A DNA stretch of 64,000 nt from Mansonella perstans (GCA_037074765.1 JBAMDO010000017.1:124001-188000); one strand, 5' to 3'. Positions 10,548 through 23,400 are shown, numbered from the stretch's first letter. A program made the numbers and translations. Notes: generated by a model from the letters alone, not told the origin.

Positions 10548-12199
10548 AAAATGGTCTATGTGCGTTATTACTGCTGTGTAAGCGATGGGCCTCAATTTTT
10601 GGAAAGAAAATGAAACACTTTTCATTAAATGATGGGAATTATAATTGAATTTTTTTGCTTTCTTATCAACATCTTACGAAAATATCAGTTTTGCATTAGA
10701 GAATCATGCTTCAGTTTTTCTTTTCTCCGGGTAGTGGGTTTTATTTCGATAATATTTTTATTGCTAATCAAATTTAATTACACACAAAGCAGTCATTGCA
10801 GGTCGATGGCTAATTTTAGCTCCATGAAATTTTTGTTGTTGAAATTTCTTTTTTTGCATTTAGATTTCAATTTATACTTACAGAGGTGACAAGAGTGCGA
10901 CCGTTATCCTTTTTTCTGAAAGTTGTTGGAAGTAGCTATGTGTAGTATATCAGACAGCACTGTTAAAAGTGTAGTACGCTTTCTGAACTGCGCTTTTTTT
11001 GTTGTTTGTTGAAAATGATATCGTCTTCTGGCGTATTATTACATCTGTATGAAAATCTATTTTAATTTGTTTGTCTCTTCATGGGATTTTCAATAACTGC
11101 ACAAGCAAATGAAACAAACTAATTTCCCTCTTAATCATTAATTTCATCAACATTAATATGTTGATATGGTAAAGAGGGAAATAATTGTTTGATTCTGAAT
11201 ATACTTCAAGAAATTGTTGTTGTGAGTTTTTTTTTTTTTTTCAGTTATGGGAGAAAAATTTTAAAATCAGTTTTTAAACGTTACTGGATGAAATATGCTG
11301 TTTATGGCTGTAATAAATAATTATTTTTTCTTTTGTTATTTTTACTTAATATATTCTTTTTTTTTTTTAGTATTGTACTTTTGCACTTATTATATTATTC
11401 ATTTCAATAAAGAATTGGCCTCTGCTATCATTTTGTTCCTACACTGTTTTAAATTGTTTCAAAAATTTGTTGATTGGCATGTAATCTTTTGAAATGTATG
11501 GTAGTTTTATTTTTTGTTGAACTGTAACACATCAATGTGAACGCATTAGTAGGTATCATTTCAATACCGTATAGTCCAATTTAAGGATGCTTCCTTCTTT
11601 TTTTTTGTTGCTTTGACCATATAAATTTTATGGCTTACTTATGTGATAGAATTGAATTTCTTAAACTTTTCTTTCATAAAAATGGTAAGTTGAAATCGAT
11701 AATAAATTGCTGATTTGTTATGAAGTGTTTTTTTTTTGGTTTTTCCCAAGAGATTTTCCCAAAGATCCATAAAAATTCTGAACATTCATCGTGCAATATA
11801 TCTTCTATTCATAACTTCTAATGTCGCTCTGTTCATAGCGTGGAATAGTTTATAGCAATTTTGATAGTTCTCATAAATTGATGATAGCTTCTTGTTGAAA
11901 TATTTTGAACGATTAGCTAGCAATATTATAAAAGATAAATTTTATCTATCATTAACTATTTCTTTCCAAGAATATAATTTTATATTTCATTTCTCTTTTT
12001 TTTATCGCATCATTTATTGTATTTACCAACAGTATTCACATAACTAAGCAAATAATTTCATCCTAAATGTTAAATATTATTAGATACTGGGGACTTAAAT
12101 TAGTTAATTTCAATTTCAGGTAATTAGTTCCGATAATCGATATTAATGTACAAATAACGATTAATTTTTGTTGATCGCTATTTGTTTAATTTCGTATAG
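10548..12199. other. Intergenic DNA between rad23 and coa7
   Basis: Holds the rad23 3'UTR and the upstream region of coa7, both on the plus strand and 1.65 kb apart. It is T-rich on the plus strand. AATAAA-type signals occur, for example AATAAAG near 11407, but none can be assigned with confidence. Open frames at 10629-10889 and 11295-11492 are hydrophobic, T-rich chance frames. No other feature was seen. Confidence 0.5.
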
Positions 12200-12201
12200 A
12201 G
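12190..12201 (+). promoter_or_regulatory. Probable trans-splice acceptor of coa7, 2-nt 5'UTR
   Basis: TTTAATTTCGTATAG ends at 12199, two bases before the ATG at 12202. A TAG acceptor this close to the start, with no upstream coding exon, fits spliced-leader trans-splicing. Not confirmed by transcript data. Confidence 0.45.
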
Positions 12202-14649
12202 ATGTTTGAGGAAGATGTAAGTAAAGAAGATTTCGAACGAGAGCAATTAGAACGTCGAGAATATGTCAAAAATATTGGTATCGAATATAGATTTGGTTGC
12301 TATGAGGTCTGTTGCATCTAATTTATAGTTTAAAATGACAACGAATTTAATTATTTGTTATATAAATATATGATAATATATTATTACTAAAAAAAAAAGT
12401 TATCATAGATTGAAAGAATGTTATCCTTAATTCCGGAATTTGCAGATTTTCCTTTGTAGCTATTTTCATTTTCTAAAGACAATAGAAATTTGCTGCAATA
12501 TCTTTGATGTTTAGTAGTTAATTTTGATGAATTATTTCTACTACACACCTTTTACTATTTTTCATGATATTTTTAGGAAAAGCGACCTGAATTGTGTCAG
12601 TTGTTGGGGGAATACATGGAAGCGATTGAATTAAATTTCAAAGCGGCATATGACATATTTAAGAAAAACTGTGAGGAAAAAGGATTTCCGCGAAGTTGTT
12701 TTAAATATGCTATGTACCTTCTGGCTGGAAAAGGTTGACATTTATTAAAGCAAGCTTTAAGGCATCGTTAAAGAAGTAATTAATTCTAATAGTAGGAGAG
12801 GATGAAAAATGAGATATCTTATCAAATGAAAAAAAAGAATGAGCCGAAAGATTTTTAAGATTTCATCGATGAAACTGTCCCGGCATCATGATTTACAAAA
12901 TGCAAATTAAAGTTTGATAATTCATCTCTTTATTCACTTTTCATATTTGTTAATAAATTAAAAACTTTATTTTAATCGTAAGTTTTAAATTCATGTTCAA
13001 CTTATATTAGATTGTGAACGCAATCTAGAAAAGATGATCGGACCGCTGGAGAAGTCATGTGAGGCTAATATGCCAAAAGGATGTCGTGTTTTATCACTAG
13101 TTCACTGGAATGGTGAGAAAGATAGAAAGCCCAATCCTGAATTGGCCGAAAAGTATATGAAAAAGTAATCTTCTAGCTGATTCATCTTTTTGAAATTAAT
13201 ATCCGTTAAAAGTATAGACTTTATGAAAATTGTCTCCCTAACACTTTAACTTATATTGTTGATTTGAAAAGGATTAATACATGTAAAATCATAAAGTTGT
13301 GCTGCTAATATAATATTGTCATTCTTTTTTTGTTAATAGAAATGTGTGTCATCTTTTTGTTTTTAATCATTATTATATTTTATGACAGTTGGGAAATATT
13401 TTAGAGCATGTGAACTAGAAGATGCAGAAGCGTGTTGGCTCTTAAGTACTTGGTATATTGGACGTGATGCTGAATTTGTTACGTCAAATGCAAGGAAAGT
13501 TGTGAGTTCCATACTTCTGCACTATCATTGGATAGGAATATTGTTTTAAGAATGTTAAATTCTCGTGTTGTACTTGAAAGGTTTCATTTTTTATTGGTTT
13601 AATTTATGACGTCTAGTTATTCAGTTAACTTTTTATAACTTTTTACATAGAATTATAAGTAGAGTACATTAAATTAAAAATTGATTCAATAAGTACAGTC
13701 GTAAAACTAAAAAAAAAATAGCAAATTTACGAGGAAAATGAGGAGTTTGGTTAGAAAATTAGGACGGGAATTGGCGAGAATAAAACTAGTTTAAATGTAT
13801 ATAGGTTTCTGTTATTTTACAATCAATATTTTTCATTGGAACTTTATGTCGAATATTTCCCGTGAATATATTTATTAACTATTTGGAAGACCAAAATTGC
13901 TATTTTTTTTTAAGTTTTACGACTGTATTTAACCAGTTCTTAATTTAATGTACTATTGGTAATTTACTTTTAATAATCGACCTATGCTGACCAGTTTCAT
14001 TTTAGAATATATTTGATTGAATTCCATCTTGTTGAAGACTTTGAAACTTGGAAGATGTTGATATGGACAAAATAGGAGACTTGTGATTACTGATCTGTTG
14101 TTAGCTGATATAAATTTAATCTGGGCATGTTGTCGACAAAATATAGATTTCCAGAAAGGTTCAGTTTTTTAATCGATTTGTCATTCCAGAAACATAATCC
14201 ACACTTGGGAGAACTTCCGCGTAATATCGATTCAGCCATCAAATACGGTATTCGTGCTTGTGACTTAGGTTGCTTCCAATCTTGTGCAAATGTCTCCAGG
14301 TTAGTTTCCATTATTATTGCACTTTCAATAATAAATTCGGTGATTTTGTTAGCCATTGAACTTAATAGTGAAATCCTTTATGAGCATTAAGCCTTAGTCA
14401 ACTAATTTTCTTATTAAATTTTGGATTACTTTTAATTTTGTTCTCTAAATTTTGATAGTTTCCCGAACTCTTGAAATTCCATGCTTCATAAAATTCGAAA
14501 ATTATTAAACAAATTTCTTTTGTTACAGGTTATATAGCCAAGGTGATGGAATTGAGCGTGATTCAGTTAAAGCGAAGTTATACATGAATAAAGCAAAAGA
14601 AGTTTACAAACACGCAAAAACAGGTGATAAAGTAGACTTCACTGGTTAA
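12202..14649 (+). CDS. coa-7: COA7 (Sel1-repeat cytochrome c oxidase assembly factor), complete, 6 exons
   Basis: COA7 is a cysteine-rich Sel1-repeat protein of the mitochondrial intermembrane space, needed for assembly of respiratory complex IV. Exons: 12202-12306, 12577-12733, 13011-13164, 13405-13501, 14190-14299, 14529-14649; all phases agree, about 247 residues against 231 in human. Family landmarks seen: [19 protein letters not shown] at the N-terminus, [20 protein letters not shown], repeats with [33 protein letters not shown], and a C-terminal [19 protein letters not shown]. At least 12 cysteines are spaced through the repeats, as expected for disulfide-stabilised Sel1 helices. No cleavable presequence is evident, in line with import without one. 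Intron 4 carries a MITE-like element. tomm-40 is the next gene downstream on the same strand. Confidence 0.92.
13660..13960. mobile_element. MITE-like element with ~65-bp inverted arms (coa7 intron 4)
   Basis: The left arm (about 13663-13728) and right arm (about 13892-13957) are reverse complements over roughly 65 bases with few mismatches. Both arms contain the core ACAGTCGTAAAAC and a run leading to ATAGCAA, and both end outward in TTAATTTAATGTAC or its complement. The unpaired centre of about 163 bp has no coding capacity. Size, structure and intronic position fit a non-autonomous DNA transposon; the family is unknown. A target-site duplication was not clear, so the outer limits are approximate. 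Confidence 0.75.
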
Positions 14650-15282
14650 TTTTATCTATTTCATTAATCTTAATTCAGTATTGCATAATTTCGAATAGTT
14701 CAATTACTTTTTACTGGCCATTGTTTCATTTTGCATTTCATAGGTTTAATTCAGCTCTTAGTAGGATATTCAATTAAATCATGATCTTTTGTTGTGCAAA
14801 TGTAATGAGATTTGTTTTCAATGAATATTTTTTTTCACATATATAAGATATTAAGAATTGTCTATATGATATGTTACGGTCTTCAATATTTTGCTAAAAT
14901 CTATAAGTTACATTGATTGTGATAGGTAGCATTTCTTGTTAATTGAAATTGCTTCTTTCTATATAACGAAGATGCGCTAATCCCATTATGTTAGATGTTG
15001 AAGAGTTACACTTAATTAATCACTGCTAAAAGTATAACATGAGTGGTGGAACAAGTAATTCAGGATGATTATCCAGGCTAAGTGAAAAGAAAGTGATGTT
15101 AGCAGAACTCTATATTTGATAGTAACATTAGTGACATTGATTAAGAATAGTATTTTAGAGCTTAATAAGATGTCTGATATGATGTTTCTTTTTGTTATTG
15201 AAATCTGTATTATTCGTTTTCATGAAGATTGAAGTTGTAATTTGATATCACAATTTTCTGGTGCTGCTATTATCGGATAGAA

Positions 15283-15479
15283 ATTCGGTGTTAGTTGTGA
15301 CTGAAAGCCCCGAAATTCAAATTCGGCGTTAGTTGTGACTGAAAGCCCTGAAATTCAAATTCGGCGTTAGTTGTGACTGAAAGCCCTGAAATTCAAATTC
15401 GGCGTTAGTTGTGACTGAAAGCCCTGAAATTCAAATTCGGCATTAGTTGTGACTGAAAGCCTTGAAATTCAAATTCGGA
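15283..15479. repeat. Minisatellite, 38-bp unit, 5 copies
   Basis: Units start at 15283, 15321, 15359, 15397 and 15435, each beginning ATTCGG and carrying GTTAGTTGTGACTGAAAGCC (ATTAG in the last copy). They differ at one or two bases (GTGTTAG, GCGTTAG, GCATTAG). A partial sixth unit ends at 15479. Confidence 0.94.
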
Positions 15480-16782
15480 AGCACAGTTGCGGTTTTATTT
15501 TTGTTAATCATTGAAACATTGCAGTTTTTTTGCATCAATTATTGGAACCATAAATTGCTGTCGGTTGTTGTAATGGTACACAATTTAAAGTCTTACTATA
15601 GTTTCGATCTTGAAAAAAAATTGTGTAATTATCCTATAATTGGATCTTTCAACCTTTCTAAAATCATTGAAATCCCGCGCAACCTATTAGTGGAGAGCCA
15701 ATTTCATTTCATCGCAAAGAGCATGTAAAGATTTGGAGTCTCAAAATTATGATTAATTATCTAAAATTAGTTGAACGAATAAGATTAGAGTTGAAGATTT
15801 CATCATGGTCTACAAGTATTTGAAAATACTGAGACTACAGTATTAGTAGGACTATAGGACTACAGGGACTACATTATATACTTTGCTGTCAAAATATTGG
15901 ATTCAATTTTTTTTTGAAATCTACATGGTTATATCGAAGAATAAGAATAGCCAAGAAAATTAAGATATAATCATGAAAATTTTTGATATTTGGATCGGAC
16001 AAGCGAAAGATATGCTAAACTGCGAATTCAAAAATGTCAATAAAAAAGTCAATAATTTGTCAATAATTTCTATTAGTAACTTTGGCTCATATCGATAAGT
16101 AAAATGAAATGAGCTAAACTGCTAATAATTTACTGATAACTGGTAGCAACTATGAAAAAGTTTATTCATTAATTATATTGCTTGAAAGAAAAGAAAAAAT
16201 CTTATGCAAAACTCATACAGAAATATTTGAAAAATATCAAACTTCTAACTTTCAAGTAAATAAAATATTTTAGGCTTTTCAAAAATCAAAAAATCAAATC
16301 ATACATAATACTTTTCGTACAGTTGATATTTACCTTTACAGAAGCAGCTTGCGTTATTTCTGTTATAGTAGAAAAAAATTTGATAGAATTAGAGTTGTAT
16401 TTTTTGATAAGACTATATTTTAAGAATATAATTAACAAAATAGATAGAATCTCATCAAAAAAAAAAAAAGAAGAAAAAAAATCCATCAAAATTAAAAGTG
16501 AAATTTCATTTTATAATTATCAAAAACTGGATAGCACAAAATTCATGAAGTTAGATGTTTCATCACTTTTAGACTAAATAGTGAAAATTAAAATTAATAT
16601 TTCAAACAAATATTGATTTACTGTTGTATCACCAACGGTATAAACTTTTAATAGAACTGAACGAGAAATTTTCTTTTGAGAAAACTGAAAATGATTACTG
16701 TAATGTTTTGATTCCAATTATTTTACTATCATTCATTACTCAAGAAATTTAACTTCCCATTAAACTATTAAAATTTACTATT

Positions 16783-16988
16783 AAAAGGCTAGTTAATTAG
16801 ATTAGACTATACTAATTCTTCATATAATTTTTTTATTTGTTTGTAAAATTTAAAAACTAACATCACAATTCTCTCTCAATAAAGTAATTGAACTATTTAA
16901 AAAAGGCTAGTTAATTAGATTAGACTGAATACTAATTCTTCATATAATTTTTTTATTTGGTTGTAAAATTTAAAAACTAACATCATCA
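16783..16988. repeat. Tandem duplication, ~118-bp spacing
   Basis: The segment beginning AAAAGGCTAGTTAATTAGAT at 16783 recurs at 16901 and stays nearly identical for about 85 bp (one ATACT/GAATACT difference and single-base changes), ending near ACTAACATCA. The rest of each unit diverges. Confidence 0.88.
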
Positions 16989-17795
16989 CATAATAAATGT
17001 TATATTTACTAGAGACTAATAAATTAATAAATTAACAATTAACAAAAACAGAAAAATGACTAAGTAATTTCATTCAATTAATGCCAAATGTTTTTTTGGA
17101 AATTAGAGATCTATAAAACAAGAAAAAATATCATACATAAGTGATTTAATTTCATTTAAAAATTTATTTCTGATTTCTCAATTACTTTTTTGAAATTTGA
17201 CTTTGAACTTTTTCCCAATTCTTTACATCTAATTACTTTTTTCATATGCCTTCATTTAAATGGGATAACAATTTGCATATCGTCCGCAATACATCAAATA
17301 AACCTAAAGGTTCCGGGAAAATTTGCTACCTATAGATTTGTAGTTAGCTGCGGGGTTTTATATTCCGGTGGAGGATTCTTTTAATTCGGGAATCTAAACG
17401 GATGCGGGATATTTCTATTTTGTACTTTAACAACAGATCCTTTGAAAAATTTGCTGCCAATCCTTTTCAAAGTTCTTTTCTCATCTCTTTTCTGGATCCG
17501 TAATAATAAAATCATTATCTCTCGGGAGGTGTGTTAATTTCCCTCTGAAGTTTGAATCCGAATTTTTTTTTCTTGAAAAAAGGAAAGGGAAATTTGATTT
17601 TGACTTGATTTCGACTAAAACATTTGAGAGATAAAAATGATTGTTACGTTAAATTTTATGAAAGTTAATTCATCAGCTCAGTTATTGCTACAATGCTGTA
17701 TCTTTTACATCTTTTATATATCTTAGATTTTTTTTAAAAATTTAGAAAATATTGCTGCAACACTTTATATCATTAATATAGATAATGGAGTATTT

Positions 17796-18124
17796 ATGAG
17801 AATAGTTTTAGCGCTATTATTAAAAAATATCACTTATAGATCATGAGAATAGTTTTAGCGCTATTATTAAAAAATATCACTTATAGATCATGAGAATAGT
17901 TTTAGCGCTATTATTAAAAAATATCACTTATAGATCATGAGAATAGTTTTAGCGCTATTATTAAAAAATATCACTTATAGATCATGAGAATAGTTTTAGC
18001 GCTATTATTAAAAAATATCACTTATAGATCATGAGAATAGTTTTAGCGCTATTATTAAAAAATATCACTTATAGATCATGAGAATAGTTTTAGCGCTATT
18101 ATTAAAAAATATCACTTATAGATC
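17796..18124. repeat. Minisatellite, 47-bp unit, 7 near-identical copies
   Basis: Units begin with ATGAGAATAGTTTTAGCGCT at 17796, 17843, 17890, 17937, 17984, 18031 and 18078. By eye the copies are identical apart from the array edges, which suggests recent expansion or homogenisation. The array ends about 205 bp before the tomm-40 start codon, so it lies in the promoter or outron region of that gene. Confidence 0.96.
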
Positions 18125-18305
18125 ATTGTCGTTGTTCATATTGAACTAATTTGTTCCTAAATTTTAATGCACATTTTTGATGAGTATACTAAAATTAGTC
18201 GGTCATAAAATGTCCGGATTTCAAATGTTTGTAGAACTGATAGTACTTTATTTTGTGCTCTATAGTTTCTTGGTAGTAGTAGAGCTTTGGTAGTTATTCA
18301 AATCA

Positions 18306-18341
18306 ATGAAAATTGAAGGAGCAACTATATGTCGACATTAA
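18306..18341 (+). promoter_or_regulatory. Short upstream ORF overlapping the tomm-40 start
   Basis: An ATG at 18306 opens an 11-codon frame (MKIEGATICRH, stop TAA) that overlaps the tomm-40 ATG at 18329 in another frame. It matters only if the transcript starts upstream of 18306. A trans-splice site between the two ATGs would remove it, and none with a good consensus is visible there. Confidence 0.4.
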
Positions 18342-20492
18342 AGTCATCAGGTGCTCCTGCGGATAATACAGGTGGTCTTGGTGGTAGCCCAGACAAAAGT
18401 ACTACCTCAGTTAGTGCATTTCCACCGGGCACAACCAGTAGTAATCCAGGATCGTTGGAAGAAATACATCGGAAATGTCGCGAAATATTTCCAATGTGCT
18501 TCGATGGAGCAAGGATGATGCTTACGAAAGCAATGTCTTCACATTTCCAGGTTATTTACTCCTTGTGAATTTTTCCTAGGGAAAATCTTTTACAAAAGTT
18601 CCTAAGTAATTAGGAATACCGTTACGATAACATTACAAGTCATACTTCAGTGGAGAGTAACCTTGTTTTGTAGTATTCCATTTTGTTGTAATTAGAAGTC
18701 ATATATCAATGGAGGATATCCTTGTTTTGTAGTATTCCATATTTTGTTGTAAGTTTCAACTTTGTATATCAACGAGGGATATTTTTATAATGTTATAATG
18801 TATGAGTTTGAAGACTAAAAAGTAATAATATAGGTGACGCATACATTAAGTATATCACCACAAAATACGGGATATCGTTTTGGTGCTACGTATGTTGGAA
18901 CTAAGGCAACGCAACAGGAAGGCGAAAGTTTTCCTGTGTTTTTGGCAGATACTGATATTTCTGGCAACACTTCTGCAACATTTTTGCATCAATTTGGAGA
19001 TCGATGGAGAGTGAAAGTGCAAGCTCAAACTCAAGGTAGGTTGCCTTTCAGATCTGATTTCTGTTGCTTCGTCTTCGTCCTAACATGTTCGTTATCATGT
19101 CCTTGTGTGTGTGTGTGTGTGTAAATTATTTAGTATCAGCAGTTTAATTGACTACAGTTTCCTATCCATATTATTTTAATTTTTATTAAATGAAAGAAAT
19201 GGTGATTGTCACTATTATTATGATTTTGTTTTCAATTTTAAGGATATCAATAAGTTGGAAAGTTGGTAAAACATGAAGTATATTTACTTTCTTCATCATG
19301 CATTGTTGGTTCTGCACTAACTTTTGATTTTTTAATCCCATAGTATTATAAAATTTTATTAAATTTTTTAGGGAATAAGTTGACAACAAGTCAAGGAGGA
19401 ATCGAATATCGTGGTCGTCTTACAACTGTGGGGTTAACGTGTGCCAATATTGATATCATCAATGATTCTGGAGTTATTGTTGCTCAGTATCTACGGCGCA
19501 TAACCAAAAAACTAGACTTAGGTGTCGAATTTATCCATCAGTATGGAATTCCCATTCCTGGGAGGCAACTTTCTGTTGTAAACTATCAAGCAAGGTGGGA
19601 TTGCTCTTTCATTTTGATTTTTTTTTTTTTTTTTTATTTTCCTGTTTCCTTTTGTTGTTCAAGACTTGACACATGAGTTTTGTTTCTTTAAAGCTGTGAT
19701 TTTATTTGATATTTGAATTAGTTTTATTGAACAAGTCTGTTATTTGTTAATTAGGATCACTGATGCTGTAACGTTATCTTTATTTATATATAGGCTTGCA
19801 TAATTACCAGCACCCTTTTATTTCCTGAACTTTTTCTTTGAGCATTTTGTAAGTTTCAGGTATACGGGTAAAAATTTTATTGCAAGTGGAATGTTCAGCT
19901 TTGATGCCCTTCATTTATGTTACTATCATAAACAACGTGAAAATATTTCATTTGGTGTCGAATTCGAAAGTTCAGCACGGTCCGGGGAAGCAGTTACTAC
20001 TATTGGTTATCAAGTGAGTAGGCATTGATTAGTTTCTCTAAATGTTTATCAACGATAACTTTAACAAATAATTGACGCAGTCCCATACATATACTCTCAT
20101 GTTATATGTAATAATCGTTTTCTGTAGAATTTATGGTAAAACTGCTGCAATTTTCATAGGATCAGGTTGAGTGCTAATCAATTTTTTTCCTCTCTGACTA
20201 TTGCATGCTTATAGTGTACAACTCAACGATACTTATTAAAAGGTAAATCCGATTGATTTAGAGAGTTGTATTTTATCTAACGCAGCAAAGATCTATCTGC
20301 TAGATCTATTTTCAGGCTGAAATCCCAGACGAAGGTGTGGTAATGAGAGCGTCAGTGAATACTGACTGGTCAGTTGGGGCAGTATTTGAAAAGAAGCTTT
20401 CTAGAAATCTGCCATTCACTTTGGCCATATCCGGAATGCTCAATCATATGAAGGGGCAGGGTAAATTTGGCATCGGTCTTATAATTGGTTAA
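18329..20492 (+). CDS. tomm-40: TOM40, mitochondrial outer-membrane import pore, complete, 5 exons
   Basis: Tom40 is the 19-strand beta-barrel pore of the TOM complex, through which most nuclear-encoded mitochondrial proteins pass. Exons: 18329-18550, 18834-19035, 19372-19594, 19860-20013, 20316-20492; all phases agree, 325 residues. An N-terminal Gly/Ser/Thr/Pro-rich tail of about 55 residues precedes the family segment LEEIHRKCREIFPMCFDGAR. The Porin_3 barrel follows, with VTHTLSISPQNTGYRFGATY, YRGRLTTVGLTCANI, GVEFIHQYGIPIPG and ALHLCYYHKQRENISFGVEF. The protein ends in GQGKFGIGLIIG, a typical beta-signal in the last strand. Intron 1 contains a duplicated segment of about 65 bp. Upstream lies the 47-bp minisatellite, and coa7 precedes it on the same strand. 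Confidence 0.96.
18636..18780. repeat. Duplicated ~62-bp segment in tomm-40 intron 1
   Basis: Two imperfect copies share AGTCATA...CCTTGTTTTGTAGTATTCCAT...TTTTGTTGTAA (about 18636-18693 and 18697-18754). A third, weaker partial copy (TATATCAACGAGGGATAT) follows to about 18785. It lies wholly in the intron. Confidence 0.75.
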
Positions 20493-23400
20493 TTAATATG
20501 CAGCTGATTACTGTAAATTTCAAATGGTAATCGATGTACCTGAAATTATATTGCTCGGGAATTTGTGATGAAATTTTAGCCTTATCTATTCAGTTAACAT
20601 TATCTAAAGGGTAGCAATATTTTATCATCTGCGTAAGTAGATGGGGCCTTCGATTCGTTTGTTGCAGATGTTATGTTTGACTGTAATAATGGTTTTGGTT
20701 TACCACTCCATTAATTGCGTCAAGTCGCCTTTTTCGATGTTTTTCTCATAATTAGTTGAAGACTTTTCATGAATTGCTGGTACAGTTTTCTTTTTCCAGA
20801 ATTTTCCTACCTTTATTTTTGATGTTTTTTGCTGCCATTTGTTAGATTTGATTGGAACAAATCGATTTTATCTAATAAATTTTCTAACTGACGCTTTTGC
20901 GGTAGTTTCAAATATATTTTTTGTTTTGCTAATCTACATCCGCTGATTCTTGGATTATTTTTGAAAGTAGACTGATTCTGGATTAATACTGCTGCAAACT
21001 TTGTTTGACAAACTGCTGGGATTTACTGACCTTTTTCTGAAGCTAGAAGCGCTTTGAATTTGTTGACATCTTTCTAATCTTTATACCGTTATTGATGGAT
21101 GCATTCCTGTTTGGCTATATACTGTGTCTTGAGTGTTGTTCTTCTTTATACTTAGTCAAATCTATCAATTCTTTGTTCGAAGACTTGCTGGTAAATCTTT
21201 TTTATAAATTTTCAGTTATATATGTTTTTATTTGATTTGCTGGTGTAATAGTTGTTTTTTTTCTTTGCATTAATTTGTTTTCATTGTGATCTTTGTTCAT
21301 TATAGTAAAGAAGAAGTTTTTCTAAATGCTGTAAAATCAGTGTTTTTCTTTTGCTTACTTTTAGAATTTGAAAAATTCGATTTTTTATGAATTTAGATTT
21401 TTTATATTTCTTCAAAAAAGCAAGAATTTATGAGGAAGAAAGATATTTATTTGTTTCATTTGTTATTCAAAAAAAATGAAATTTTAATTGGTAAACTAAT
21501 CTTTAATTCGTTGGATACGCCTTTTGATGCATTTTAGAATTGCAATTTTTTCTTTTTTTTGCGATAGAAATCCCAATTGTACATTGTTCTCGTTTATTCG
21601 CACTGCAAATTTGGACATTTATTGGATGAGGAATAAGGTACCTTTGTATTTTTTATCCACTCCTGTATACTGCAGTACTGGGAGGATTGTAGTGGAATCA
21701 TCTAATGAGTCTTAGAAGGAGCTTATATTTCAAAATTATGGGTCTCAAGAAATTCCAGTAATTTCGAGTTTAATTCAATTCACATGTGGGTTATGCTGTT
21801 TTCTTCTTGCCGGGGAGTAATTATTAATAAACTATTTGAAATATATGTGATGAAGTTGTTGAAGATGTTACAATTCAACAGTTCAATACGTAAAGCATAG
21901 TGATGGAGTTAATTTATTCCTGGGACAAACTGCAGTGATCTCATGAACTGTTGCGAAGGAATAAAAAATATACTTCTGGTATGTTGCGAGAAAATTGCGA
22001 GTGGTACTGGGAACGTTCTCGTTGAATCCCGGGACGCTAAACAATTTCTATGAGGACTTAAACTGAATCTAATTCAATCTTTTGAACTAAATTGCATGAA
22101 GGAAGTAGATACATCTGAATCGACTTTAAATTAAAATGAGTTAGTTTGAGCCACTTGAGAAGTATATGTTATGAAATACTCGAAATATTTTTCAAACCTT
22201 TGTCCACTCAATGATTGATTGGAAAAAAAGCATTTCTTAATAGGTTCAGTAAAACTCGAGAACTTAACAGGTGAAATAAGACTTTTAAGCGAAACTAAAC
22301 AAATTTAACAATTTCGAAATTTTTTAGGCTTAAATTACACACAAATTCGGATTTTTCCAGTTCTCAGATGTAACCAATGATTTGTTTACATCACAAATTT
22401 GATTCTGAAAATAAATCACATTTATTTTGGATGCAGTCAATGAGATTTGAATTTTAATTTTAAATAAATGTAATGTATGCTGAGTCGTTCATTTTAGGAA
22501 TAGAAAAGCACTTCAAAAATAAAAATTTTCCGAAAAGCTTTTGATAAACTTTAGAAGTAAATGTTCGCATTGAACTAGCATAAATTTCGGAGTGAAATGA
22601 CCACTACTGGACATTTAGCAAGTAATAGAGTAATTCCGGTGTTCACAAGAAACGATTCTTTGGAGATTTGCCCATCTCAGTAATACTAGTAATTTGATAA
22701 TTTTTGATATATTAGTAACTTCTTTCGTCTCAATATTTACCATATTCATTATCTTGGCTTCTCATCAGTGATCATTACTCGTCTGTTTACGAAACAAACA
22801 TTTGTTCAAAAATCGGAGTTCAATCGATGTGATCGCTTCCAGTTATTGTCTAACAATTAAAGTTTTTTCAAGCAGTGCATTTCTTGTATCACATGAGGCT
22901 CAACTGATGCTTTCATCGTTGCTTTTCTGTACTTTGTAACACTTTCGTTTCTCAATAAATCATTTTTATGATTTTAAAATAATTTTTGTTGCAGAAGCTT
23001 TGAAATCACCGATCTAAAGTGTAAAGAAAGCTTTGCGAAAACGTAAATTGCTGTTTTCTTCCTGAAATTTTCTGTGTAAAATTTGACGCTTCCTTTGTAA
23101 TCGTTGAGCTAAGTTTATTTGTTCCCTCTTTCTTTAAACAATACTGATTTATAGCCTACGATTTTAATCTTTTCCAGCATATGCTTCATTTTTGAAACTT
23201 TTGAGTGGCGGAATTACTTTGAATTCCATTAATGATTTAATAGAAATGTAAGTACTGAAGAAGATTCTTTACATCGCATATTGTTATTCGATCAGGAATC
23301 AATTATTTGTGAAAAGAAAGCAATAAGCCATCTATGATTAGCTCGCAAAAAAAAAGATGCATTGTGGTTGTACGAATTTGCTTATATAATCTATGCTATT

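Larger units (their letters stand above)
14650..18328. other. Intergenic DNA between coa7 and tomm-40, repeat-rich
   Basis: This 3.7-kb stretch holds three duplicated or tandem arrays (15283-15479, 16783-16988, 17796-18124). A GC-richer patch at about 17330-17560, with runs such as CTCGGGAGG, may be promoter sequence for tomm-40 (inference). An open frame at 15462-15728 begins inside the 38-bp repeat and is not credible as a gene. I see no RNA gene. Confidence 0.5.

Noticed and set aside
15462..15728. 88-codon frame with a signal-peptide-like start
   Set aside because: It begins inside the last copy of the 38-bp minisatellite and continues into AT-rich DNA. There is no splice or family support.
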